The position numbers were made by a program, and so were the translations under genes. The notes under the pieces were generated by a model. That model was not told where the DNA came from. It ran no database searches and was given only the letters and a program-made list of their open reading frames with translations. From Kalaharituber pfeilii (lineage: Eukaryota; Ascomycota; Pezizomycetes; Pezizales; Pezizaceae), in the NCBI GenBank assembly GCA_015179045.1, contig WHUZ01000011.1, forward strand, positions 1,423,435 through 1,487,434: 64,000 bases of DNA, read 5' to 3'. Positions 54,311 through 64,000 of this stretch are shown here, piece after piece; the stretch's first letter is position 1; each line of letters opens with the position of its first letter.

Positions 54311-55393
54311 TTTTTTTTTTTTTTTTATATCAGTACTCGCATGCCGCCCTGGGGGCTATGGCGAAGGCGTCGGTGTTTGGCGAGGAGGCGGGGGCTTGCT
54401 GGTCTTTGGTCTTGGTCTTGAGTCCGTGATTGGTGTCGGGAGTCTCGTTGTTGGTGTCAGAGTTGGGGGTGACATTGTCGGTGTCGGGGCTGGGGGCTTT
54501 GTTGCGGCTGTGGTGGCGGTGCTGCCCGTGGGCGTTGCCGGGGTCCCGACCGAAGGCGAGTCTGCGATCTTCTTCGCCTCTTTTGAATCCAGTCGTCGTT
54601 TGATTTCGTAGGTGGCTTGTGGTGACGGCTGTTTCCCTTTCCGTTTCCTGGTCAGGGGTGTTGTCTTGTCGGTGTTCTTGTCCGCTGGTGGGGCGTCTAC
54701 GGACATGATGGGGCTGAACCCCAATGTCTGTGGTACTGGTGGTGGCACCGGTTCGATGTCTATGCAGATGATGGGGCTGAACCCCAAAACAGCCTGTTGT
54801 GGTGGCGTCGGCTGAATGTCTGTGCTCGTAATGGGTCTTAACCCCAGAGTCTGTTGTGGTGGTGGCGGTGTCTCCCTTTCCCTGCCGCTCCCCTTGGTCC
54901 CGAACAACGACGCCGGCGGCGAGTCCTTGGTCCCAAACAGCGACGCCGGCGGGGACCCGAACAACGACACCGGCGGCGGCGGGAGGCTGGCGGTGGCGGT
55001 GTGAGTATGGTCTGCAGGGGCGGCGGGGACCTGCCACGTCGAGCTAATGCCTCATCATACCTCTGCGCTGAGGCTTGAAGGCGTCTTCTCTCCTCCTTGT
55101 AGTCTATGGACATTGTCTTATTGGTTGTCTCGTGCTTATCCGTGACAGTCTACAGGGGCTTGGCGCCGAGTTGGTGTAGGAGGTGTGTTGGCAACGGGGG
55201 TGATGAGCTGAAGAATCCTCGAAATTTCTCCGCTCGGGGGAAATTTGCAGTGTTGGGTTTTTGGGATAAAAAATTAGATCAAACTGCTCAGCGTGCTGAG
55301 AGCTTGCGATCTATGTAGGTTTCAGCGTGGGGAACGTTGTGGTTGTGGAGTCGCTTCCAAACGCTCGTCCTGAGGTGGTTGTTGTCCGTGACG
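54311..55393 (-). mobile_element. LINE-derived element: 5' UTR, partial ORF1, tail
   Basis: Minus strand, 1083 bp, with poly(A) seen as T-run 54311-54326. Tail 54327-54366, ORF1 part 54356-55113, 5' UTR to 55393. It interrupts the site that reads straight through at 62999 (GGCTACGGAGGAGTG then TATACGG). Target duplication AGGAGTG/AGGATTG is imperfect. ORF2 is absent. Confidence 0.8.
54356..55113 (-). pseudogene. LINE ORF1 N-terminal half
   Basis: Starts MSIDYKEERRRLQASAQRYD at 55113, continues EALARRGRSPPPLQTILTPP, then one frame change in the CCGCCACCGCC run near 55000. It then continues SLFGSPPASLFGTKDS, two related units (GLRPITSTDIQP, GFSPIICIDIEP, GFSPIMSVDAPP), a basic stretch RKRKGKQPSPQ and a Pro/Thr-rich end that runs into the tail. 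A disordered, DNA/RNA-binding type of ORF1 start; no zinc knuckle. I infer ORF1 from its joining to the LINE tail and 5' UTR-like leader. Confidence 0.55.
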
Positions 55394-55399
55394 CAGGAT

Positions 55400-55770
55400 T
55401 GTATACGGTGGGCCGAAATGGCTACCGAGGTGTATATGCTGCTAGGCTCAATGGCTACGGAGGTGCATATACGGCGAGACAGAATTAGTAATGGCCACGT
55501 CGGTGTATATATGACGGGCCTCAGTCGCTACGGCGGTGTGTATACTGTGGGCCGGAATGGCTATAGAGGTGTATATGCTATAGGCTGGAATGGCCGTGGA
55601 GGTGTCTATGCTGTGGGCCGGAATGGCCACAGAGGTGTATATGCTGTAGGCCAGGATGGTTGCAGAGGTATATGTGCTACGGGCCAGAATGGCCTTGGAG
55701 GTGTGTATGCTGTAGGGCGGAATGGACACAGAGGTGTATATATAGTGGACCGGAAGGGCAGCTGTACGGC
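55400..55770 (+). repeat. 33-bp array (11-codon period)
   Basis: About ten units, for example GGTGTATATGCTGTGGGCCG plus GAATGGCCACAGA. The plus frame reads GVYAVGRNGHR-like repeats without a stop and ends GVYIVDRKGSCTAW. Related arrays at 27794, 59735 and 63000. Confidence 0.88.
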
Positions 55771-55859
55771 ATGGAGCGCCATTTGAGCAGAGCAGTTGTT
55801 GTTGAATTAGGCTATACATTGGGTCGCTAATTGGGCACTCAATGGGTCCTGTATTTGGC

Positions 55860-56047
55860 CATTGATTAGACTATACATTGCTAGAGCTACTCCAGAGCTA
55901 TCTTAGAGCTATCCAAGACTTCTAGAGCTACCTCAGAGCAACTTTACAGCCACCCAAGACTTGTAAAGCTACTTCAGAGCTGCTTCAAAGCTACTCAAAA
56001 CTTCTAACCCTATTCTAGAGCTACTCTAAAGTGCCAAAGACACTGCC
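55860..56047 (+). repeat. Telomere-proximal AGAGCTAC repeat, internal copy
   Basis: GCTACTTCAGAGCTGCTTCA and similar 20-25-bp units. The same sequence abuts the telomere at 63660-63850, so this marks a former or copied chromosome end. Confidence 0.85.
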
Positions 56048-56579
56048 TCTACATAGCCAAAGGGTAGGGTTAGGCAGCGAAAGTTGGGCTTTTTCACGGC
56101 CCGGTAAGACATACAACTTTGTATCCCCGCCGCAACACACAATTTTGCTCCGATTATCTTCAAACTGGCCTCAAATGAAAGCCCTACGTCTCCTCTATAT
56201 TTCTATGTAAAAAAATAATACATTTCGTACTCTAAATCTTGCTGTATTTATAGTGAAAGATAGCGAGTTTTGAGTAAATTTTTGCACTAGTGGGCTATCC
56301 CTGTCATATCCTTGCCATGCTATAGCTTGGCAGCAACGGCCAAAAAACTCCATAGAAAATAGACTCGGTAGTTTTCAGAATGGTCTATGCCAAAAAGACA
56401 TGACTTTTCGTCGACAACCTATCCCAATTCAGATGACTTTTCGTCGACAGCCCATACAAACTTTTACCCTAACGTTACACACCACTGTACTTCTCATCAC
56501 AAACCTCCGGCAACTACAACTACCCTAACTACCTTGTTAAGTAATAATCCCAATTAGCAATACACATTTTCAACACATT

Positions 56580-57625
56580 TAACGTGCCGAAAATGACCCA
56601 TTTTCTCATATGTGAAGCGGTCATTTCCAACGAATTCAACATGCCAAAAAGAACCTATTTTCCACATCTGCAAAGAGCCTATGTTAACATGTGGAAAATG
56701 ACCCATTTTCTCCATGCGCGACGAGACTATTTAACATGCATAAAATGGTCTATTTTCCACATGCGCCATGAGAGCTTTTGTAATGTATTTGCTGTTACGG
56801 ATTCACTGCAACTGTAGGGCGGGCGGTCGGTGGATGTGCGCACAGTATACGCATATGCGACGGAGGCGATATGCGACAGCCGGGCGCCGGCATCGCAGTT
56901 ATAAAATGTGCTATATGAGCCACGCAGAGGACTAGCGAGTATCACTGGTTAAGTGTCTTTTTGGCCTGGCGGACGGTAACTCTCTGCGTTTACTATCATC
57001 CGTTACATTTGGCATGTGCAAAATGGTTTATTTTATACATGTGCGAGGAGTCCATTTAACGTGTGCAAAATGACCTATTTTCTACATACGCGACGAGGAC
57101 ATTTTCGACGTATTTACTATGCGCAAGATGGTCTCTTTTCCACATGCGCGGCGAGGGCATTTCCAACGTATTTACTATGTGCAAAACGGTCTGTTTTCCA
57201 CATGTGCAGCGAGAGCATTTCCAACAGTCTGTTTTCCACATGCGCGGCGAGGGCATTTTCAACGTATTTACTGTGTACAAAACGGACTATTTTCCACAAG
57301 CGCGGCGAGGGCATTTCCAACTATGTGCAAAACGGTCTGTTTTCCACATGCACGGTGAGGGCATTTCCAATGTATTTACTATGTGCAAAACGGTCTACTT
57401 TCCACAAGCGCGGCGAAGGCATTTCTAATGTATTTACTATATGCAAAATGGTCTGTTTTCCACATACGCGGCGAGGGCATTTCAGACGTACTTACTATGT
57501 GCAAAACGGTCTACTTTCCACATGCACGGTGAGGGCATTTCCAACGTATTTACTTTGCACAAAATGGTTTATTTTCCAAAATGGCCTATGACGAGGGCAT
57601 TTGTGACGTATTTACCATCTCTATT
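56580..57625 (+). repeat. Subtelomeric satellite, copy 2
   Basis: Same units as 22280-23440. One unit fewer near 57370, where copy 1 has an additional CACATGCACGGCGAGGGCAT unit. Confidence 0.88.
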
Positions 57626-57968
57626 TTCATTTTACCTACCCTTGGCTAACTGGGGCCGGCTTCTTACCTGACATCATACAGGTGCGGTAAGCCGGTTCTT
57701 TAGCTAGGTGGAAATCACATTGCGGCCCTTGTATCATGGGTAAGGGTATCAAAAATGCCTTCGTAGCACATGTATGGAATAGACCACTTTGTATGTATTC
57801 AATACGTCGAAAATTGGCTCCTCACGAATGTAGAAACATCAGGAAAAAGGGGAGTTTGCACCCTCAGTGCCATGAGCGCGAGGGCGCTGGGGCGCTGGGG
57901 CACTGCTATTGCACTGCGAAAATGTGCTGCCATTGCGGTACTTCCCATACTAGACATGCATCTCATCA

Positions 57969-58035
57969 TGCCAAGAAACCATGGAGCGACTATAGCTCCA
58001 CGGTTTCTTGGCAAGTCGCTCCATGGTTTCTTGGC
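57969..58035. repeat. Foldback arms, copy 2
   Basis: ATGCCAAGAAACCATGGAGC, loop, inverted arm with one mismatch (CTCCACGG), then a second inverted arm at 58016-58035. Confidence 0.88.
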
Positions 58036-59734
58036 ATAGGTGCTACTTCATCAGCAAAAAAGAGGTTGCATCAGCAGCGTCACGACGAGGCAGCAAGCGT
58101 CACGACACACGATGCATTTCTGGCTTCCTGACTCTCTGGCTTGGCACGCCTATCGTATCACAAAAGGTAGTTTACGCCCTCAGCGCCCACAAGGCAAGTA
58201 ATCCTGCTGCCCGCGTCGCGACGTGCTCAACGTGCTCAAAATGTCCCCATTGCACCCACAACGCAAGTAATCCTGCCGCCGGCATCGGAACGTGCTCAAC
58301 GTGCTCAACATGAGCAATGTGCCCAATATGTTTTACATTTCATGTACAAGCTCAACATACTCGACATTCTTAATGTGCCCAATGTGTTCTACATGTCATG
58401 TGCGCACACTCACTATGCTTAATATCCTCAATGTACCTACATCTCATAAGCGCACTCAACGTGCTCAAATGCTTAATGTGCTCAACATGCTTAACATGCT
58501 CAACATGCTCCATGTATTCTACAATTCCAAGTCTCATACGTGCGTCCAATATGCCCAATGGTATGAAGATAGTCAATTAACTCAATTTGGCAATATCGCA
58601 GCATGTCTGAACTGCCCTGGTTAGTACATTATGGAATTGAGATTGAGTTTATGGTGTTGAAAGGGGCGGAGCCAGATACGTACTGGGCTCTCCCTTGGGT
58701 TACTGAATTGAGTGCTGGTGAGGTCGCTTGGGCCCCCGTTGGGTCTCGTATAGGTTGCTAAATTCGGAGCTGATTCTACAGAGCGAGGGGTTAGAGGGTC
58801 GCCCATACCAAATTTCAGTCGCAGGTCAGGTGTATGCCAAGGGTATTTTCTTTCAAACTTTGGCATGCGGCATGAATTAAACTCAAGTTGGCCGCTTTTT
58901 TTCTATGCTAGCATGGGCATATCTGATGGTAGCCACAAATGGGGGTTTTTTTTTGCGACGCCGACCAAAAGAGCTTTGACGCTGGCCTAAATGAAAATCA
59001 CTAGGATGCACATCACACATATTTTACTTTTTATCACATTGTGGCCGTTGCTTTATGCCCGTGCACATTTTGCCCACACGAAATATGCTGAAACTGGCTC
59101 ATCACGAGTGCTTGTAAAGTTCGTTGAAAATAGACTCCTCGTGCCTATAGAAAACAGCCCATTTCGTATATGTCAAATACGTCTGAAAATTGCTATCACC
59201 ATAGTCTGGCATCGCCGCTGAACTGGAACCACTGAACTACTACCGGCAAGCTTCTCCTGTCAAGCCTCTGCCGTTCAGCGCTTGAGAAACTACTGTTACC
59301 CTGAACCGGTGGTATCCGTTAGCTGCACCAGCTTACCGCCGCGTGACAATTGGAGCTCAGCTTGTGCCCTTGCGTCGGCACAGCCATGTGTATCTAATCC
59401 TGAAATGGCTGGTGAGTTGGCAGCCAAAATGGCAGCCGTAATAGCAGCTGAAATGGCAGCCGAAACGGCTATCGAAATGAATGCTGAAAAGGCTGCTGAA
59501 AAGGCTGCTGAAATCGCTGATGAAATGGCCGCTGAAATGGCAGCCAAAATGGCTACCGAAATGGCTACTGGAATGGCTAGGGCTAGCCATGCCTGTCAAA
59601 TTCAGCTTACTCCACTTCATCTTGTACCATCGGGTCGCACCAACTATACATATCAAATGTATGCTGCCATTGCACTGCGAAGCTGCGCTGCCATTGCGCG
59701 CTGCCATGAGGTGTGTATACGGCAGGCCTCAATG

Positions 59735-60130
59735 GCTACGGAGTTGCATATACTGGGAGCTGGAATTCGTAATGGCCACGGAGGTGTATATACGGCGGGC
59801 CAGAATGGCTACGGAAGTGTATATACTGCGGGCCAGAATGGTCACACAGGTATATAAGCTGCGGGCCAGAATGGCGACGAAGGTGTTTATGCTGCGGGCC
59901 GGAATAGCCATGGAGGTATACATGCTACAGGCCGGAATAGCCCATAGGGCGGCATGCGATTAATGAAAGAAAAAAAAAAAAAATGTGGGCCGGAATGGCT
60001 TTGGAGGTGGATATGCTGTAGGCTGGAATGGCTAGGAGGTGTATCTGCAGGCCGGAATGGCCACGGACGTATATATGCTATAGGGCGGAATGGCTATGAA
60101 GGTGTATATATGGTAGACCGGAAGGGCAGC
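59735..60130 (+). repeat. 33-bp array, copy 2, with LINE-tail scar
   Basis: Orthologous to 25720-25863 plus 27794-28052. Contains the tail-only insert at 59939-59983. Confidence 0.85.
59939..59983 (+). mobile_element. Tail-only LINE insertion, about 45 bp
   Basis: AGCCCATAGGGCGGCATGCG plus ATTAATGAAAG and poly(A). Copy 1 has normal 33-bp array sequence here instead (near 27876-27900). Confidence 0.85.
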
Positions 60131-60248
60131 TGTTAGGCGTGGAGCGCCAGCAGAGCGGAGCAGTTGTTGTTGAATTCAGCTATGCATTGGGCCGCACATC
60201 AGGCTACATTCTGGAACCTGTATTCGGCCATTCATTAAACCACACGTT

Positions 60249-60791
60249 TTTTTTTGTTTTTTTTTGTTATATCAGTACTCGCTTGCCGCCCGACGGGCTA
60301 TGGCGAGGGTTTTTATTAGAAAAAAGCCTAAAAAAAAGAACGCAAGAATAACACTAATCCTAAGTACATGTAGTATCCGCGGACTATCTAGTAATGCGGA
60401 CTGCGCCCAGTATCTCCCCCTTATCTCCGCCTCCTCTCCGACTCATACCGAGCGGATCTGTGCCACCGTCCGCTGAGTCTAACCTTCTCAACGTCCACCT
60501 CTTTCTCCAAGTATACAACCACCGAACTTGTTGTCTTGCCTGCCTCCTCCAACAAGTTCCGCTTCCTCAGCCAACGAATTCCCTTGATCTTCCCCAAACT
60601 CTCGTTAGCTGCTGCCAACCACTTCTTCACTTTCCCCAAGTCCTTCCTCAACGCAATGCCATGTATTACGATGCCGACTCCTCCCCTGGTGGTGGCATCT
60701 TCTGTGGTCGGTGAAGCGGTTTGTGGCGGGGTCTTGTGGGCCTGGTGCCGCCGGAAAGCCTCCTCCTGCGTTGTGAGCTGTCGCCTCGGTT
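60249..60791 (-). mobile_element. ORF1-to-tail retrocopy, 543 bp
   Basis: Flanked by ACACGTT at 60242-60248 and 60792-60798. Copy 1 is uninterrupted at this point (CACACGTTGCATTACTG, 28160-28176). T-runs mark the poly(A); the tail is at 60268-60309. Confidence 0.9.
60421..60791 (-). pseudogene. LINE ORF1 C-terminal part
   Basis: Minus-strand frame open from the 5' truncation: TPPQTASPTTEDATTRGG, GVGIVIHGIALRKDLGKVKK, WLAAANESLGKIKGIRWLRK, SSVVVYLEKEVDVEKVRLSG, RWHRSARYESERRRR-stop. Homologous to the frame at 51603-51770 (GVRWLRKKAILEE, SSVVAYLETETKADKVKLGG). The pattern resembles the Gag-like, RRM-type region that precedes the C-terminus of fungal LINE ORF1 proteins; family assignment is by resemblance. 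Joined directly to the 3' UTR and tail. Confidence 0.65.
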
Positions 60792-60804
60792 ACACGTTGC
60801 ATTA

Positions 60805-62717
60805 CTATAACAATCCAACCCGGACCCCTCGCCCAAGACCCTCCAGCTCCGGTCCTATACTGGCAAGCAACATACGACTCGCCAGTACTCGTACACGTGC
60901 AGCTGACCCTGACACCGTTGCAATTCGGCGCACTCCTTCTAGCACTCCGATAAATATCCCTGGACGTGTGGGCACGCTTAAGCGACATGGCCGCCAGCAT
61001 CCCGGTCATCGGTTAACAGGCCGAAGCCGAAGAACCTGCCAGAACCTGCCCTAAGAGCCCGGATCCCCAGAACCCGGCGGAAAGCCGCAGAACCCGCCGG
61101 ACAGCCGTAGAACCTGCCGGAAGCTATAGAACCTTTTGGAAAGCCATAGAAGGTGCTGGAAACAGGTATCGGCGAGCTTATTCCCGGATATTCTTGACGC
61201 TTCTACCTGCTTCCAGTCATTTCCGTGGCCATCCATGTACTTCCTGTCGTTTCCTGTGTGTTATGGCTAGGGTGGAAACTTACCTACCACTGTGGCAAGG
61301 GGCAAGGGTTCCACTACTAACTAGCTGCCACGGCTAAAGGTGAAGACTTACCCGCCAAGGGGAAAACGCTGACCCTGCAATCGAACATAAGACCAATGCT
61401 GATTGACCGGACTGATCACCCGTTAGGCTTGGCTGTTGATTCTCGCATCGTTTAGATAGGGCAGTACTACGGAAGGGTGTGTCATCCGGAATGCAGCTTG
61501 ATGCATACACTCGAATTACGGAAGCTTTATTTATATACGCACAGGCATTAGTACATTCGTTATCTTTGTCCCGTACTATTTTTGCATGTTTTCGTTACGT
61601 GTGCCTATTACCACGGGTATTGGCATTGATAAGGAATCGCCACGGGGCCAGCCAATTATTCATTTGTTGACTCCTCATGTATGGCTGCGCTGAAGTCTAT
61701 ATAAGCGCCGGCTGGCGATAGCATAGTTAGAAGAATCAAGACACAAGCGGTGTCCTAAGTCCTCTATAACTCTGAACCTATCGTTCCATCATTACGCCCA
61801 TGAATCGCTCCGCTCCGCTGCGTGCTCCCCGCCGAGTAGCTGCCCTTCCGGTCCGCCGTATGTCACGGGCCTACCCAGAGATGCTGGAGATATCCACCTG
61901 AGTTGACCCGTAAGGCTGCTAGTGACCATTCGGCCTGATCAACCGATAGCTACAGCAGGGCAATACAATTGACAGGTCGGGTCACGGAAGCGTATCACAA
62001 GCGGAGCACATGGTTGAGTGAGTTGCGCCACTGAGTGGCAAGAGTACGCGTAGGCTTGTTGTGCACAGCCTCAGACATTGTTATTGATTGTTAAGCATTG
62101 ATACCGATTGTTAAGCATTGATATCGATTGTTAAGCATAGATAGCATAAGCAATAGAACATACAGTGGGCATGCGCGGGGAGCTGGCTATATAAGAAGGG
62201 TCTTCTGCCTTCGAGAGATGGTCAAGCTTCAAGGGTTGTCCTAGTTACACCCTCATTTTAGCTACATCATCGTAGACTCCGTAACACCGTATACACCTCC
62301 GTAGCCATTCCGACCCGCCGTATTCACACTTCCGGGACGACGCCGGCACCGCCGTTTTCCCCACCGTAGCCGTAACATCCGGTGCCTTTCAGCGCCCACC
62401 GGAGCCGAGCACCTCACGCCCGTAACACTGTGTTTTCCATGTACTTCGTTTGTTTGCTTTTTTGCTTGTTTGCTTGTTTGCCTGGATTTTTCAGCGAGAG
62501 TTTTCTATAAAGAGGCCCTCCTCCCTCCCTACTCTTGCTTCTCCACGCAAGAACTTGTATCCTATCCAAGTTGTGTATTTAGCTTTTAATACATCTACCT
62601 CTCGATATCATATATCTCCGACCGCCTCTGCTTCCGCCTCTACTGTGACATCGCCTCAGCGCCCGCCGGCTACCCCGTACCCAGATCTTGTACCTTGACT
62701 CGGACCTGTTCATCACA
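60805..62717 (+). mobile_element. LTR (TGTAACAATCC family) with nested LTR
   Basis: TATAACAATCCAACCCGGAC to CCTGTTCATCACA, about 739 bp without the insert at 61259-62427. Full-length counterpart of the truncated LTR at 28175. Confidence 0.8.
61259..62427 (+). mobile_element. 1169-bp solo LTR with CTGTG target duplication
   Basis: Ends TGTTATGGCTAG and CGCCCGTAACA (TGTTA/TAACA inverted). CTGTG flanks at 61254-61258 and 62428-62432. It has two TATATAAG sites (near 61697 and 62191) and three GATTGTTAAGCATTGATA units (62080-62140). Copy 1 has the empty site at about 28600. No protein frame. Confidence 0.92.
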
Positions 62718-62999
62718 CTGTTGCACTAGGAAACTGCGGTGCCATTGCGCTGCTGCCATTGTGCTCCTGGCAAGGTAGGCTACAAATATATATGCTCCCA
62801 TTATGGTGTGAAAGTGCACTGCCATTGTGCTGCTGGCATTGGGTTGCTGCAAAGGTGTACTGCGAATGTATGCTGCTATTGCAATCCGAAGATGCACTGC
62901 CATTGTACTGCGAAGATGTAGAGCCATTGCGTGTTACGGGTGTGAGGGGCTAGGCTAAAGTAGGCGTTGGAAGGTTCTGGATGTTACGGCTACGGAGGA
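62718..62999 (+). repeat. GCCATTGC-rich subtelomeric repeat, uninterrupted copy
   Basis: Homolog of 53994-54310. Continues directly into the 33-bp array, which gives the empty site for the 54311-55393 insert. Confidence 0.82.
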
Positions 63000-63565
63000 G
63001 TGTATACGGCGGGCCGGAATGGCCACCGAGGTGTATATGCTATAGGGCGAAATGACTACAGAGGTGCATATACTGCGAGGCGGCATGAGTAATGGCCACG
63101 TCGGTGTATATATGACGGGCCGAAGTCGGTACGGCGGTGTGTATACTGTGGGCCGTAATGGCCATAGAGGTGTATATGCTACAGGCTGGAATGGTTACGG
63201 AGGTGTCTATACTGTGTGCCAGAATGGCCGTGGAGGTGTATATGCTGCCCGGCAGAATGGCCACAGAGGTGTATGTGCTCCCCGGCGGAATGGCTACAGA
63301 GGTGTATATGCTGTGGGCCGGAATCCTTGCCATAGCCCTCTGGGCGGCCTGCGACTAATGATATAAAAAAAAAAAAAAAAAAAGTGGGCCGGAACGGGTT
63401 TGGAGATAGATGTGCTGTGGACTAGAATGGCTATGGAGGTATAGATGCTATAGGCTAGAATGGTTACAGAGGTATATGTGCTATGGGCCGGAATGGCCTT
63501 GGAGGTGTGTATGCTGTAGGGCGGAATGGACACATCGGTGTATATATGGTGGACCGGAAGGGCAG
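63000..63565 (+). repeat. 33-bp array nearest the telomere
   Basis: About fifteen units. Homolog of 55400-55770, interrupted by the tail-only insert at 63325-63383. Confidence 0.87.
63325..63383 (+). mobile_element. Tail-only LINE insertion, about 59 bp
   Basis: CCTTGCCATAGCCCTCTGGG plus CGGCCTGCGACTAATGATAT and poly(A), between GGGCCGGAAT and GTGGGCCGGAA of the array. Confidence 0.88.
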
Positions 63566-63659
63566 CTGTACGGCATGGAGCACCATTTGAGCAGAGCAGT
63601 TGTTGTTGAATTCAGCTGTGAATTGGGCCGCTAATTGGACACTTAGGGGGACCTGTATT

Positions 63660-63850
63660 TGGCCATTTATTAGACATTGCTAGAGCCACTCCAGAGCTAC
63701 CTTAAAGCTCCTTTAGAGGCACTCAAAATGTTCAAAGTTATTTTAAAGCTATGTTAGAGCCACCTAAGACTTGTAAAGCTACTTCAGAGCTGCTTCAGAG
63801 CTACTTAAGAGTACCAGAGACACCCTAAGAGCTACTTAAGAATGCTAAAG
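63660..63850 (+). repeat. Telomere-proximal AGAGCTAC repeat
   Basis: GCTACTTCAGAGCTGCTTCA, GAGCTACTTAAGA units directly before the telomere. Confidence 0.88.
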
Positions 63851-63852
63851 AC

Positions 63853-64000
63853 TTAGGGTTAGGGTTAGGGTTAGGGTTAGGGTTAGGGTTAGGGTTAGGG
63901 TTAGGGTTAGGGTTAGGGTTAGGGTTAGGGTTAGGGTTAGGGTTAGGGTTAGGGTTAGGGTTAGGGTTAGGGTTAGGGTTAGGGTTAGGGTTAGGTTAGG
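63853..64000 (+). repeat. Telomere, (TTAGGG)n
   Basis: About 25 units, uninterrupted except for a TTAGG near the very end. G-strand orientation shows the right chromosome end. Confidence 0.98.

Larger units (their letters stand above)
56048..62600 (+). repeat. Subtelomeric segmental block, copy 2
   Basis: Counterpart of 21753-28800. It lacks the 1.9-kb insertion of copy 1 but has its own: the LINE tail at 59939-59983, the ORF1 retrocopy at 60249-60791 and the LTR at 61259-62427. Copy-number differences occur in the 57-bp and 70-bp repeats. No gene recognised. Confidence 0.9.

Noticed and set aside
55106..55318. Plus-strand ORF with KNPRNFSARGKFAVLGFWDKK
   Set aside because: Lies antisense in the 5' leader of a LINE-derived insert; no start context or homolog recognised.
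1..64000. tRNA or rRNA genes
   Set aside because: No cloverleaf-like GGTTCGAATCC/A-box pair or rRNA sequence was noticed by eye. This is not a substitute for tRNAscan-SE or Infernal.

Overview
The window is the last 64 kb of a chromosome arm of a filamentous fungus. It ends in a tract of about 25 TTAGGG repeats (63853-64000) whose G-rich strand runs off the right edge. Short spliceosomal introns (48-77 bp, GTAAGT/GTAAGA donors), Tad-like LINEs with RNase H, chromodomain Ty3/gypsy elements and transition-only (RIP-like) decay of some repeats fit an ascomycete of the Pezizomycotina best. The phylum is an inference.

Almost everything is mobile or repetitive DNA. 1-8758: a truncated Ty3/gypsy pol, cut by a young, nearly complete Ty3/gypsy element with 244-bp LTRs (three mismatches by eye). 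8780-10316: an inverted-repeat element carrying a decayed FAR1/MULE-type zinc-binding protein. 10317-15047: a frameshifted Tad-like LINE split by a solo LTR with a 5-bp target duplication. 15048-21650: AT-rich nested LTRs and two decayed chromoviruses on the minus strand. 21753-28800: subtelomeric block, copy 1. 28825-29935: an array of perfect palindromes and a truncated LINE. 30000-37540: satellites, a decayed gag-protease, MITEs. 38455-39925: a 140-bp satellite.

41105-49412 holds the only sequence resembling host genes: an unidentified four-exon gene (42746-44632) and a two-exon gene (47624-49412) for a TET/JBP-like 2-oxoglutarate/Fe(II) dioxygenase, which carries one in-frame TAG and a 43-bp minisatellite in its intron. 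From 49452 to the telomere the sequence is subtelomeric block copy 2 and relatives: degenerate satellites, solo LTRs and very short LINE-derived insertions.

The most interesting system is a family of retrocopies sharing one 3' terminal stem-loop plus poly(A). The outer stem is CTCGC/GCGAG. The inner stem is GCCC/GGGC in some copies and GCCT/AGGC in others, which is compensatory change. The tail is attached to LINE ORF2 ends, to ORF1 fragments of two kinds, or to almost nothing, which suggests a tail-recognising LINE reverse transcriptase that has repeatedly seeded this subtelomere. Because the two block copies serve as empty and filled sites for each other, several insertions can be delimited to the base.
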